The notes under the pieces: model-generated | What the model was told of the DNA's origin: nothing | The model's input: the letters and a program-made list of their open reading frames with translations, nothing else | Database searches by the model: none | Source of the DNA: Maribacter algarum (ex Lu et al. 2025) (nom. illeg.) | GTDB taxonomy: Bacteria; Bacteroidota; Bacteroidia; Flavobacteriales; Flavobacteriaceae | Length of the DNA: 64,000 bases | Direction of reading: 5' to 3' | Assembly: GCA_947495915.1 (NCBI GenBank) | Contig: CANMAW010000005.1 | Span: forward strand, 248,001 to 312,000 | Program-made: the position numbers and the translations under genes | In this document: piece by piece, positions 39,687 through 49,815 of the stretch | Numbering within the stretch: the first letter of the stretch is position 1 | Layout: each line of letters starts with the position of its first letter

Positions 39687-40419
39687 ATTCGGGTTAGTAG
39701 GAAAGGATATTGAATACTCTTTTTCAAGAGGTTATTTCTCTGAAAAATTTAAGAACCTCGAATTATCAAATCATTCTTATGAGAATTTTGATTTATCTGA
39801 AATAAGTGAAATCAGTAAAATCATTCATGAGAACAACAATCTCTATGGGTTGAATGTCACCATACCTTATAAGGAAGATATAATTCCTTTTCTGACGAAA
39901 CTAAATACTGAGGCTAAAAAAATAGGAGCTGTAAATACCATAAAATTTCAAGACAATGAACTAATAGGTTTCAATACTGATGCCTACGGATTTCAAAAAT
40001 CTATCGAACCACATTTAAAAAATCATCATAAAAAAGCCCTCATTTTAGGTTCAGGAGGCGCATCAAAAGCAGTCAGTTATGTTTTCACCCAATTAGATAT
40101 TGCTTATAAAATAGTGTCTAGAAAACCCAAGAAGGGGCAGTTGACTTATGAAGACCTAAATAAAGTACTTAAAGAGTATCAAATAATAGTAAACTGCACT
40201 CCTTTAGGAACTCATCCTGAAATTGACAGAAAGCCTCAAATTCCTTACCACTTACTAACTCCAAATCACTTACTGTTTGACTTAATTTACAATCCTGCTA
40301 AAACTGCATTTTTATTAGAAGGAGAATCGCAAGGAGCATCAATTTGCAATGGAAATCAAATGCTACAATTTCAAGCAGAAAAATCTTGGGAAATATGGAC
40401 GAACACCGCTAGCAGTTGA
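39658..40419 (+). CDS. aroE: Shikimate dehydrogenase
   Basis: FGLVGKDIEYSFSRGYF; LNVTIPYKEDIIPFL; AVNTIKF...GFNTDAYGFQKSI; LILGSGGASKAVSYVF; overlaps the upstream ORF by 29 bp. Confidence 0.94.
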   Translation: MAEKEKKHYRFGLVGKDIEYSFSRGYFSEKFKNLELSNHSYENFDLSEISEISKIIHENNNLYGLNVTIPYKEDIIPFLTKLNTEAKKIGAVNTIKFQDNELIGFNTDAYGFQKSIEPHLKNHHKKALILGSGGASKAVSYVFTQLDIAYKIVSRKPKKGQLTYEDLNKVLKEYQIIVNCTPLGTHPEIDRKPQIPYHLLTPNHLLFDLIYNPAKTAFLLEGESQGASICNGNQMLQFQAEKSWEIWTNTASS

Positions 40420-40577
40420 ACCCCACTACTCTACATTTAGAATAAATATTTGTGTTCGATAACATTTAAATAGCACTTAGTTACGTTTATCAAAGATGTT
40501 GGCATTTCGTTTTGCCGTTACCTTGGTTGTTACTATCTTACAATAGCAATCATACTGCTCAATCAATAAAAATACGA

Positions 40578-42599
40578 ATGTCAGAGGAGAAACAACAAGA
40601 GCTTGAACAAAAAACAGCAGCTTCAGAAATCATAGCATCTGAAGACTCCGTTGTGCCAGAAAAGGAAACTATTTCAGCAGAAACTGTCGTTAACGAAACG
40701 TCAAAAAACATCGCGGTAAAACCTAAAAATTTAAAAGATCAAGAAAAAGAAAAAGAGGCAGATGTTCTTGAAGAAATAAATGAAAGTAATGCCGAAGATG
40801 CAGAAGATAATGACAACGAGAATCGTCATGTGATTCCGTTGTTAGATTATCATCAAATGTCTATTGAAAACCTCACTGGTGAACTTCAAAAACTAGTTAA
40901 GAACGAAAAAGTACAAGCTATAAAAAAGCATGTAGACGGTATTAAATCAGAGTTTGATTTAAAGTTTCAAGAATTCATTGACACAAAAAAAGAAGAGTTT
41001 ATTGCTAACGGCGGTAACGAAATAGATTTTCGTTACAATTCTGTAACCAAAAGACAATTTAATGAAGTGTATAATGAGTATCGTGAAAAAAGGAATCAGT
41101 ACTATAAAAATTTAGAAAAAGGACTGCATGAAAACCTTAAAAATCGTTTAGAAATTATTGAAGAATTAAAGGGCTTGGTAAATGTTGAGGAAGACATCAA
41201 TACTACCTATAAAAACTTTAAAGATGTTCAAGATAGATGGCGAAATGCAGGACCAATACCAAGAGCTAATTACAACAACGTATGGAAAACATATCATCAT
41301 CACATTGAAATTTTCTACGATTTTTTACATTTAAATAGAGAACTACGAGATTTAGATTTCAAACATAATTTAGAAGAAAAACAAAAATTAGTAGTTCGAG
41401 CTGAAGCATTGGCGAATGAACCAGATTTGACTTCCGCATTTAGACAGTTACAAGTATTACATAAAATTTGGAAAGAGGAAATTGGTCCGGTTGGAAAAGA
41501 ACATCGCGATCAAATTTGGGAGCTTTTCAGCAATGCAACGAAAGTACTTCATCAAAGAAGGCAAGATTATTATAAGGAGCAAGACAAACTTTACGAACAA
41601 AATCTTGAGCATAAAAAAGAGATTATCGCTAAAATTGAAGTTATTGCTAACGAAGTTTCTGATAATCATAAAACCTTACAACAACAAATAAAACAGATTG
41701 AAGAATTTCGCAATGATTTTTTCAAAGCAGGTAAAGTTCCGCAAAAAGTAAATGAAAAGACTTGGGCTGAATTTAAAGATGCCCTACGAAAATTTAATAG
41801 AAACAAAAATGCTTATTACAAGAATCTTAAAAAAGAACAGCAAGTAAATCTAGACAAGAAACGTGGACTTTTAGAATTAGCGGTTTCATTGAAAGATAGT
41901 GAAGATTGGGACTCAACGACCCAAGAAATGAAACGTATTCAAAGCGAATGGAAGCGTATAGGCCATGTTCCTAGAAAATATTCTGATAAGATTTGGAAAG
42001 AGTTTAAAACTGCTTGCAACCATTATTTTGATCGGTTACATGCATTAAAAAATAAAGCTCAAGTCGCCGAAACTGAAAACCTAGTCAAGAAAGAAGCCTG
42101 CTTAGAGCGACTAAGAGGTTTTGAATTGTCAGGTAAAAAAACCGATGATATTAAGGCTACTAAAGCATTCATCTCTGAATGGAAAACCCTAGGAAGAGTT
42201 CCTTTTAACAAAAAAAGCATCAATCAAAAATTCAATAAGATTATTGATGGAATATTTAAGAAACTTGACATCAGTACCCAAGAATCAGAATTATTGAAGT
42301 ATGGTGATAAAATACAAGAATTAGCCAAGGAAGACAATGTTCGTGCTATTTCGAATGAACGAAGCTTTATCAGAAAAAAAATTGATGAGATTAAGAATGA
42401 TATTCTTCAACTAGAAAATAATCTGCAATTTTTCTCAAATGCCTCTGAAGACAATCCAATGGTAAAAGATGTGGTTAACCGTGTTGAAGGTCATAAGAAG
42501 TCTTTAGAAACCTGGAAAGCTAAGCTTAAGAAGTTAAATATCATGGAGAATAACCTAAATAAAGAACCTGAAGAACCAATTTCTAATGAAGAGGAATAG
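40578..42599 (+). CDS. DUF349 repeat protein
   Basis: Repeated DUF349 units (FKDVQDRWRNAGPIPRANYNNVWKTYHHH; LHKIWKEEIGPVGKEHRDQIWELF; EWKRIGHVPRKYSDKIWKEFK). The ATG at 40578 is preferred. Confidence 0.92.
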   Translation: MSEEKQQELEQKTAASEIIASEDSVVPEKETISAETVVNETSKNIAVKPKNLKDQEKEKEADVLEEINESNAEDAEDNDNENRHVIPLLDYHQMSIENLTGELQKLVKNEKVQAIKKHVDGIKSEFDLKFQEFIDTKKEEFIANGGNEIDFRYNSVTKRQFNEVYNEYREKRNQYYKNLEKGLHENLKNRLEIIEELKGLVNVEEDINTTYKNFKDVQDRWRNAGPIPRANYNNVWKTYHHHIEIFYDFLHLNRELRDLDFKHNLEEKQKLVVRAEALANEPDLTSAFRQLQVLHKIWKEEIGPVGKEHRDQIWELFSNATKVLHQRRQDYYKEQDKLYEQNLEHKKEIIAKIEVIANEVSDNHKTLQQQIKQIEEFRNDFFKAGKVPQKVNEKTWAEFKDALRKFNRNKNAYYKNLKKEQQVNLDKKRGLLELAVSLKDSEDWDSTTQEMKRIQSEWKRIGHVPRKYSDKIWKEFKTACNHYFDRLHALKNKAQVAETENLVKKEACLERLRGFELSGKKTDDIKATKAFISEWKTLGRVPFNKKSINQKFNKIIDGIFKKLDISTQESELLKYGDKIQELAKEDNVRAISNERSFIRKKIDEIKNDILQLENNLQFFSNASEDNPMVKDVVNRVEGHKKSLETWKAKLKKLNIMENNLNKEPEEPISNEEE

Positions 42600-42602
42600 T
42601 GC

Positions 42603-42926
42603 ATGCTGTTAAAACACGGATTAGTTTCAATTATAATTACCGTTATTGCCACAACTACATGCAGTAGTCAAAATACCTTAACAACAGATACTGTAAAGTT
42701 AAAGGCCTTTAACATTTTAGTTAACCGATGTAACTTTTGCCATGCTACGAAAAAGAAACAAGATGTTTTCACCCTTCTCAACATGGATTCACTCGCAAGA
42801 GCTATCAATGAACAAGTTTTCGTAAAAAAGAAAATGCCAAAAGGAAGAAAAAACAGACTTAACTCTCTTGAATTAGAACTACTTCAAACTTGGCTAGCAA
42901 GAACAAAATACAAAGTGGAAAAATAA
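42603..42926 (+). CDS. Small secreted cytochrome c-like protein
   Basis: Signal peptide/lipobox TTTCSSQ; single CxxCH heme motif CNFCH; downstream Met (KKKMPKGRKN). Confidence 0.65.
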   Translation: MLLKHGLVSIIITVIATTTCSSQNTLTTDTVKLKAFNILVNRCNFCHATKKKQDVFTLLNMDSLARAINEQVFVKKKMPKGRKNRLNSLELELLQTWLARTKYKVEK

Positions 42927-42953
42927 AAAAAGAGCCTATATAGGCTCTTTTTT
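42925..42953. terminator. Bidirectional intrinsic terminator
   Basis: aaaaaagagcctatataggctctttttt between convergent genes. Confidence 0.88.
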
Positions 42954-42972
42954 ACTTTATTATCTAAGTTAC

Positions 42973-44541
42973 CTATTTAGCAACATTAACTGCTCTAGTT
43001 TCACGAATTACAGTAACTTTCACCTGACCCGGATAAGTCATATCGGTCTGAATTTTTTGTGATATCTCAAACGATAATTCTGCCGCTTTTTCATCACTTA
43101 CCTTTTCACTTTCAACGATAACACGCAACTCTCTACCAGCCTGAATAGCGTAGGCCTTTTGAACACCTCCAAATTTGAAAGCAATTTCTTCAAGGTCTTT
43201 TAAACGTTGAATATAAGAATCCATCACCTGTCTACGTGCGCCAGGTCTTGCTCCGCTAATAGCATCACACACCTGCACTATAGGCGAGATTAAGGTTTTC
43301 ATTTCAATTTCATCATGGTGTGCTCCTATGGCATTGCAAACATCTGGTTTTTCTCCATATTTCTCCGCCCACTGCATACCTAAAATAGCATGAGGCGTTT
43401 CCACCTCTGCTTCCGTATTTGGTACTTTACCAATGTCGTGAAGTAAACCAGCTCGCTTAGCCACTTTAGCATTTAAGCCCATTTCAGCAGCCATAACCCC
43501 ACATAATTTCGCAACTTCTCTAGAGTGCTGTAAAAGATTTTGTCCGTACGATGACCTATACTTCATTCGACCTACTGCTTTAATCAATTCAGGATGTAAG
43601 CCATGAATACCTAGATCAATAATAGTACGCTTACCAATTTCAACGATTTCGGTTTCAATTTGCTTCTCAGTTTTACGCACCACTTCTTCAATACGAGCTG
43701 GGTGAATTCTACCGTCAGTAACCAATTTATGAAGCGACAAACGCGCAATCTCTCTACGTACCGAATCAAAACAAGAAAGTATTATTGCATCTGGTGTATC
43801 ATCAACAATAATCTCAACGCCTGTTGCTGATTCAAGCGCTCTAATATTTCGTCCTTCACGACCAATAATTCGGCCTTTTACATCATCAGATTCTAAATTA
43901 AAAACAGATACACAATTCTCAACAGCTTCTTCAGTACCAATTCTCTGAATCGTATTAATTACAATTTTTCTAGCTTCTTGCTGTGCCGTAAGTTTAGCCT
44001 CTTCCATAGTCGTCTGTAAATAGTTCATGGCATCTGACTTCGCAGTTTCTTTAAGAGACTCCATTAACTGACCTTTGGCTTCATCAGCTGAAAGTCCTGA
44101 AATAACTTCTAGCTGTTGAATTTGGCTTTTATGCATTTTAGCCACTTCTGATTGTTTCTTATCTAAGAAATCGTTCTTTTTCTCAACATCTTTAAGCTTT
44201 GCTTCAAGCTGTTTATTTAGATTTTTACTTTTAGCTAATTCACTGCTTATCTGAGATTCTTTATCTCGGGTTCTTTTTTCGGCTTCCGCCATTTTTTTGT
44301 CTTTGCTGATAATCACTTTTTCGTGCTCAGCCTTAAGCTCTAAGAACTTTTCTTTAGCTTGAAATATTTTATCTTTTTTAATGTTTTCACCATCAACTTT
44401 TGCAGTTTTCAAAATAGTCTCTGCTTCACGCTTTGAATTAGAAATGGTTTTAGAGGCTTTCCCTTTTTCCATAAATTTAGCAATTACGAAGCCTACTATA
44501 AGACCTACGATACCGACTATTACACTTGTTATATTATCCAT
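42973..44541 (-). CDS. rny: Ribonuclease Y
   Basis: N-terminal TM plus long coiled coil; KH domain [32 protein letters not shown] domain [35 protein letters not shown]. Confidence 0.97.
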   Translation of the reverse strand: MDNITSVIVGIVGLIVGFVIAKFMEKGKASKTISNSKREAETILKTAKVDGENIKKDKIFQAKEKFLELKAEHEKVIISKDKKMAEAEKRTRDKESQISSELAKSKNLNKQLEAKLKDVEKKNDFLDKKQSEVAKMHKSQIQQLEVISGLSADEAKGQLMESLKETAKSDAMNYLQTTMEEAKLTAQQEARKIVINTIQRIGTEEAVENCVSVFNLESDDVKGRIIGREGRNIRALESATGVEIIVDDTPDAIILSCFDSVRREIARLSLHKLVTDGRIHPARIEEVVRKTEKQIETEIVEIGKRTIIDLGIHGLHPELIKAVGRMKYRSSYGQNLLQHSREVAKLCGVMAAEMGLNAKVAKRAGLLHDIGKVPNTEAEVETPHAILGMQWAEKYGEKPDVCNAIGAHHDEIEMKTLISPIVQVCDAISGARPGARRQVMDSYIQRLKDLEEIAFKFGGVQKAYAIQAGRELRVIVESEKVSDEKAAELSFEISQKIQTDMTYPGQVKVTVIRETRAVNVAK

Positions 44542-44560
44542 GTTTTGAATATTAATTATA

Positions 44561-44729
44561 AAAAAAAGCCCACATTGGAGAAGTTTTGTACAAACTCCTA
44601 TTAAACAGGTTTAGGGCTAACAGACTGATCAAAAATCCTTGTACTAGCAAGGCCCGCTTTTACAATCTAAACTCACCCTTTTTAAACAAATGAATGTTGA
44701 GTTTGTCAAAAATTATTACCAATGTGGGC
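44561..44729 (-). ncRNA. 6S RNA-like structured RNA (candidate 6S-Flavo type)
   Basis: Colinear nested helices over 162 nt: 44568-44578/44719-44729 (gcccacattgg/ccaatgtgggc), 44590-44597/44699-44706 (acaaactc/gagtttgt), 44609-44614/44667-44672 (gtttag/ctaaac), apical 44637-44641/44648-44652 (ccttg/caagg). Minus strand ends in a U7 run. Located between rny and zapA. Confidence 0.78.
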
Positions 44730-44754
44730 AGTAACTTTAATTATTTTAAAGAAC

Positions 44755-45051
44755 TTATTTTATACTAAGTTTCGAATTCACCAATGCATCCAAAGCCTTT
44801 AAACGCTCAATAGATTCAGTGGAACTTTCTGATTGATCAATGCCTTTTTGCTCAATTTTTGAAGCGAACTGCAGAGCGCACATGGCCAATACATCTTGCT
44901 TATCACGAACCGCATAATTTGATTCAAACTTTTTAGCCAATTGTTCAATATTTTTAGCCGCTTTTCTAAGCCCCTCTTCTTGTGCAGGGTCGATGGTTAA
45001 CGGATAAACTCTATCGGCGATAGAAAGTTTTATTTTGAGCTTTTCTGACAT
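44755..45051 (-). CDS. zapA: Cell division protein ZapA
   Basis: KLKIKLSIADRVYPLTIDPAQEEGLRKAAKNIEQLAKKFESNYAVRDKQDVLAMCALQFA. Confidence 0.92.
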   Translation of the reverse strand: MSEKLKIKLSIADRVYPLTIDPAQEEGLRKAAKNIEQLAKKFESNYAVRDKQDVLAMCALQFASKIEQKGIDQSESSTESIERLKALDALVNSKLSIK

Positions 45052-45063
45052 TTAATCTAACAT

Positions 45064-45354
45064 TTATTCTGAAAGTTGGGCTATACAATGGTCCAACTCT
45101 CTAATCAATGTGTTTATTTTTAGCTTAGCTTCTGTTTTATTTGTATTACTACCCAGCATAGAGTTTGCAAGCTTCAATGAATTATATTTTTCTTCCCATT
45201 CAGACATTGTTCTTAGGGTGCTGTCATGATTATTACGAACAGCAATTAATTCATTTTCCAAACTAGCATTAGCTTGCTGTAACAACTCTAACTTGTGTAA
45301 CAGCTTACTAATCTTATTCTCCAAAGAATCGACTATTTGGACTAATTCACTCAT
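45064..45354 (-). CDS. Small coiled-coil protein (ZapB-like position), immediately upstream of zapA
   Basis: MSELVQIVDSLENKISKLLHKLELLQQANASLENELIAV heptad-rich; 12 bp from zapA. Confidence 0.7.
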   Translation of the reverse strand: MSELVQIVDSLENKISKLLHKLELLQQANASLENELIAVRNNHDSTLRTMSEWEEKYNSLKLANSMLGSNTNKTEAKLKINTLIRELDHCIAQLSE

Positions 45355-45531
45355 GCAAAAAAACTCAATGCGTTTACACAAAGTTAACATTCATCTTAAG
45401 ACTTAGCAATACTTTTTTCAATTATTCTTGAAGTAATACTTTAATAGGTTAAAAATCGTTAAATACATGATACTGTATGATTAAAACAGCTATTTTTTGG
45501 GCCTGAACGTCGTTAATTGCAACCAACTGTT

Positions 45532-45539
45532 TAATTTTG
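45532..45539 (+). promoter_or_regulatory. Putative -7 element TAATTTTG (distal) upstream of the M23 gene
   Basis: Exact TAnnTTTG. Confidence 0.35.
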
Positions 45540-45579
45540 CATTTTAAATATGTAATAGAATTACATGTTGATTATCATT

Positions 45580-45587
45580 TAATTTTG
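45580..45587 (+). promoter_or_regulatory. Putative -7 element TAATTTTG (proximal) upstream of the M23 gene
   Basis: Exact TAnnTTTG, second copy 48 bp downstream of the first. Confidence 0.35.
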
Positions 45588-45631
45588 GCCTATTACGACC
45601 TCAAGCCCCAATTGAACAAGTAACCTAGACA

Positions 45632-47326
45632 ATGAATCATAAACTATTAACTATACTATTCTTGTGCACTTCGTTTATAACTTTTGCACAAGAAAACTAC
45701 CCGAAAGACGTCTTTAGATCACCATTAGATATTCCATTAATTTTAGCAGGTACTTTTGGTGAATTACGATCAAATCATTTTCATGCAGGCATTGACATCA
45801 AAACACAGCAACGACAAGGCTTACCCATATACGCTATTGGTGATGGCACTATAACCAGAATAAAAGTCTCTCTTTATGGGTATGGTAAAGTTTTGTACAT
45901 AGCGCACCCAAATGGGTATACTTCTGTTTATGGCCATCTTCAAAAATTCGGGCCTGAAATTGAGCAGTATGTAAAAAACATTCAGTATCAGAAAAAAGCA
46001 TATGAAATACAAGTTTTTCCTGATTACGGAGAAGTTAAAGTTAAAAAAGGAGATATAATTGCCTACAGCGGAAATACAGGAGGATCTGCTGGGCCACATC
46101 TTCACTTTGAAATTAGAAGCAGCGTATCTGAAAAACCAACCAACCCATTGCTTTATGGATTCGAAGTTAGAGACGCCACTAACCCGGTACTAAATAAAGT
46201 TTTTGCTTACCCCTTGTCAAATGATGCTCAAGTAAACCAAAGTAAGAACAAATCAGAATTGGCTTTTTCAAAACAAAAAGATGGATCTTTCTTAGCTGAA
46301 AAAGTAAACGCTTTGGGTACTATTGGTTTCGGGTTTATAGGTTTCGACCGGCAAGATATGGCTGCTAACAAAAACGGCATATATAGCGTTCAACTATTAG
46401 TTAACGGTGAGATTTACACCGAATATGACTTTGAAACTTTTTCTTTTGGTGAGACTCGATATATCAACACTTTGGTTGATTATGACCATTATGGAAAATA
46501 CAGACAGAAAATTCAACAGTGTTTTTTGACACCTGGAAACCGATTGAAAATCTATAACGTTTTAAAGAACGACGGTAAGATTACCATTAAGGAAGGTATG
46601 TCGTATTCCGTAGAATTGTTGTTAAAAGATTTGGAAGGAAATTTAACCAAAATAGTTATTCCTGTAGAAGGGGTTAAAGAGCCAGTGAAGATCAATAAAG
46701 AAATTTTAAAAACTGACCATTATGTGATTGCAAAAAAGCCTAACAACTATGATTTAGGCGCTGCTAAGGTTTACTTTCCAGAGAATACTTTTTATAAAGA
46801 TTTTTATATCGATTTGCAAAAAGGTAAGGATACGGTAACTATTCATAACAGTAGAGTTCCTGCTCATCGTAAATTCACAATCACATTTGATGCTTCAAAT
46901 TATAGTAATGACGACCGTAAAAAAATGTTTATTGCTAGGCTAGATAAAAAGTTAAAGCCCAATTACACTTCAACGTACAAAAGGGGGAACACCTTCACTA
47001 CTAAAACGAGAAATTTAGGCACCTATACTTTAGCTAAAGACACCATAGCACCAAAAGTGAGAGCCTTGAATTTCAAAGAAAAACAATGGTTAAATAATTA
47101 TAAATATCTGCGAATACATATTTCTGACAACCTAAGTGGTATAGATACTTATTCTGCGAAAATAAACGGACAGTGGATTCTTATGGAATATGAATCGAAG
47201 AAAAATACTCTAACCTACAATTTCGCTGACAAAACTTTTAGTGAGAAACAATATGACCTAGAGCTTGTTGTTACCGATAATGTTGGAAATTCTACTACCT
47301 TTAAGCGTACGTTCTACAGAAAATAA
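45632..47326 (+). CDS. M23 family metallopeptidase (LytM-type)
   Basis: Signal peptide; LRSNHFHAGIDIKTQQRQGLPIYAIGDGTI; YTSVYGHLQKF; GNTGGSAGPHLHFEIRSS. Confidence 0.95.
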   Translation: MNHKLLTILFLCTSFITFAQENYPKDVFRSPLDIPLILAGTFGELRSNHFHAGIDIKTQQRQGLPIYAIGDGTITRIKVSLYGYGKVLYIAHPNGYTSVYGHLQKFGPEIEQYVKNIQYQKKAYEIQVFPDYGEVKVKKGDIIAYSGNTGGSAGPHLHFEIRSSVSEKPTNPLLYGFEVRDATNPVLNKVFAYPLSNDAQVNQSKNKSELAFSKQKDGSFLAEKVNALGTIGFGFIGFDRQDMAANKNGIYSVQLLVNGEIYTEYDFETFSFGETRYINTLVDYDHYGKYRQKIQQCFLTPGNRLKIYNVLKNDGKITIKEGMSYSVELLLKDLEGNLTKIVIPVEGVKEPVKINKEILKTDHYVIAKKPNNYDLGAAKVYFPENTFYKDFYIDLQKGKDTVTIHNSRVPAHRKFTITFDASNYSNDDRKKMFIARLDKKLKPNYTSTYKRGNTFTTKTRNLGTYTLAKDTIAPKVRALNFKEKQWLNNYKYLRIHISDNLSGIDTYSAKINGQWILMEYESKKNTLTYNFADKTFSEKQYDLELVVTDNVGNSTTFKRTFYRK

Positions 47327-47332
47327 AACGGT

Positions 47333-49801
47333 TTGAAAATTCTGAAGTTTTCCCTTCTTATGCTAGTTTGGTGTCCATTCACTTTGCTATTTGCACAAAC
47401 TGCATTCCTAACTGGGGTTGTTTTAGATGAAGAAAAAAATCCGCTAAAACATGTCAATATTTCCTCAAACCAAAATGGCACTACTACTGATTTTAATGGC
47501 TTTTATATATTAGAAATAACCGCTGAAACTGAAACCACAATCACATTTTCACATCTCGGCCATAAAGATGTGGTCATTGAAAAGTTGGTGCTCTCCACCA
47601 ACGAAATGTATGAATTTAACCCCGTGTTAAAAATAAATATTACTCAGGTAGATGGGGTTACGGTATCTCCTACTGGAGCGAAAAGACTAGATGGAATAAC
47701 TACGATATCAAAAGATGTTATAAGAAAACTACCTGGAGCTAATGCCGGCGTAGAAAACGTTCTTAAACTCTTACCAGGCGTTTCTTCTAATAATGAATTA
47801 AGCACGCAGTATGCCGTAAGAGGAGGCAATTACGATGAAAACTTAGTCTATGTAAATGAAATAGAAGTTTATAGACCTTTTTTAATTCGTTCGGCCCAAC
47901 AAGAAGGGTTAAGCTTTATTAACAGTAATTTAGTTCAAAACGTAAAATTTTCACCTGGTGGATTTCAAGCTAAATACGGAGATAAACTATCATCTGTACT
48001 AGATATAACTTATAAAAACCCAGTTAGCTTTGAAACGCAACTTGAAGCCAGTTTACTAGGTGCTAGCGCGGCAGTTTCAACGGTGTCTAAAAAAAGTAAT
48101 TTTAAAAGCGTATCAGGTATTCGGTATCGAAATAATGCATTATTAGTAAATAGTCAACAAACTAATTCAAATTTCAATCCTACTTTTTTTGATGCGCAAA
48201 GCTATTTAACCTACAGCTTTTCAAAAAAGTTTAGTCTCAATTTTTTAGGAAACATTGCTATTAATGACTACCAAAATGAACCTCTAAATCGCCGTACCAA
48301 TTTCGGAACAATTGATCAACCACAAGCGCTACTAATAAATTATCAAGGCGAAGAAAATAATAAATACAACACAGAATTAGCAGCCGTAAAGGCCAATTAT
48401 CAAGTAGATGATCACACGACAATAAAGCTAATTACATCTTTATACCATACCGTTGAAGAAGAAAGATCAGATGTGATCGCCAGCTATGAATTAGGTGAAA
48501 TAGATTCAAATTTAGAAAGTGAAACCCTCGGAGAAGTTAGCTCTTCAAAAGGCATAGGCTCGCAGTTGAACCGAGCTCGTAATAATTTAGATGCAATCAT
48601 CTTTAATTTAGAACATAAGGGATATCACTCAAAAGCTGATAAACTATTAGAATGGGGAGTAAAGTACACTCATGAAGATATTAGAGATCAATTACGTGAA
48701 TCTGAATTTATAGATTCTGCAGGGTTTTCAGTCAGACCTCCATTAACTGAATTTACCAACAATGAACCTGAAGAACCTTTCAACGGACCTTTAGAAGCTT
48801 TTGAGTCACTTTCAGCCATCAATTTTGTAAAAACAAATCGCATTAGTGCATACACCCAGTTAAGTGACCGAAAAGATATTAATGACCATCATTTTTATTA
48901 TAATATCGGATTTAGAATGCATCATTGGAGCCTTAGCGGTGTAGACATTCAAGAAAATAGTCAAACGGTAATTAGCCCAAGAGCCCAAGTTGCGATAAAA
49001 CCAAACTGGAAAAGAGATATGCTATTTCGGTTTTCAACAGGCATATACCATCAACCTCCTTTTTATCGTGAATTAAGAGGAGAAACAGGTCATATAAATT
49101 CAAAAGTAAAAGCTCAAAAAGCCACCCATTTTGTTTTAGGAAACGAATATAGTTTTCAATTATGGAACAGACCTTTCACGCTGATAAGTGAAGCATATTA
49201 TAAAAACCTACAGAATGTAAATACCTATACCATTGAAGATGTTCGAATAAGGTATGTGGCCAACAATAATTCAAAAGCGTACGTCTATGGCGCAGAAATT
49301 AGAATGAATGGCGCATTTGTACCAGGTACAGAATCATGGGTAAGTATTGGATATTTACAAACTGAGGAGAATCGTGAAAATAGAGGGTATATTCCTCGAC
49401 CCACCGACCAAAGATTAAAATTTGCGGTTTTGTATCAAGATTATATTCCGAATATACCCAAAGTAAAAATGTTTCTTAATTTGATATACAACACAGGGGT
49501 ACCCGGCGGTTCTCCAAGTTATGCTGATCCTTATATTTTTCAGAATAGATTAAGAGATTATAGGCGAGCAGATCTCGGAATTTCCTATACTTTTGTAGAT
49601 GAAAACAAAAAGTACCGCAAAAACCATTGGTTGTATAAATTTAAAGAACTAAATGCAGGTATTGAAGTTTTTAATTTGTTTAATAACCAAAACTCTATTA
49701 CGAATACCTGGGTTCGAGATGCCGACAGTAAACTAGAATTTGCTGTTCCAAATTTCATGACTAGTCGTGTGTTGAATCTTAAAATTAATGCCCGTTTTTA
49801 G
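47333..49801 (+). CDS. TonB-dependent receptor with carboxypeptidase-regulatory-like N-terminal domain (TTG start)
   Basis: FLTGVVLDEEKNPLKHVNISSNQNGTTTDFNGFYILEI; plug NVLKLLPGVSSNNELSTQYAVRGGNYDENLVYVNEIEVYRP; beta-barrel C-terminus NLKINARF. Confidence 0.94.
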   Translation: MKILKFSLLMLVWCPFTLLFAQTAFLTGVVLDEEKNPLKHVNISSNQNGTTTDFNGFYILEITAETETTITFSHLGHKDVVIEKLVLSTNEMYEFNPVLKINITQVDGVTVSPTGAKRLDGITTISKDVIRKLPGANAGVENVLKLLPGVSSNNELSTQYAVRGGNYDENLVYVNEIEVYRPFLIRSAQQEGLSFINSNLVQNVKFSPGGFQAKYGDKLSSVLDITYKNPVSFETQLEASLLGASAAVSTVSKKSNFKSVSGIRYRNNALLVNSQQTNSNFNPTFFDAQSYLTYSFSKKFSLNFLGNIAINDYQNEPLNRRTNFGTIDQPQALLINYQGEENNKYNTELAAVKANYQVDDHTTIKLITSLYHTVEEERSDVIASYELGEIDSNLESETLGEVSSSKGIGSQLNRARNNLDAIIFNLEHKGYHSKADKLLEWGVKYTHEDIRDQLRESEFIDSAGFSVRPPLTEFTNNEPEEPFNGPLEAFESLSAINFVKTNRISAYTQLSDRKDINDHHFYYNIGFRMHHWSLSGVDIQENSQTVISPRAQVAIKPNWKRDMLFRFSTGIYHQPPFYRELRGETGHINSKVKAQKATHFVLGNEYSFQLWNRPFTLISEAYYKNLQNVNTYTIEDVRIRYVANNNSKAYVYGAEIRMNGAFVPGTESWVSIGYLQTEENRENRGYIPRPTDQRLKFAVLYQDYIPNIPKVKMFLNLIYNTGVPGGSPSYADPYIFQNRLRDYRRADLGISYTFVDENKKYRKNHWLYKFKELNAGIEVFNLFNNQNSITNTWVRDADSKLEFAVPNFMTSRVLNLKINARF

Positions 49802-49815
49802 TTAAATAATTTTTT

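Noticed and set aside
40578-42599. Internal repeats in the DUF349 gene as a novel repeat element
   Set aside because: The repeats are protein-level DUF349 domains with diverged codons, not DNA-level tandem repeats.
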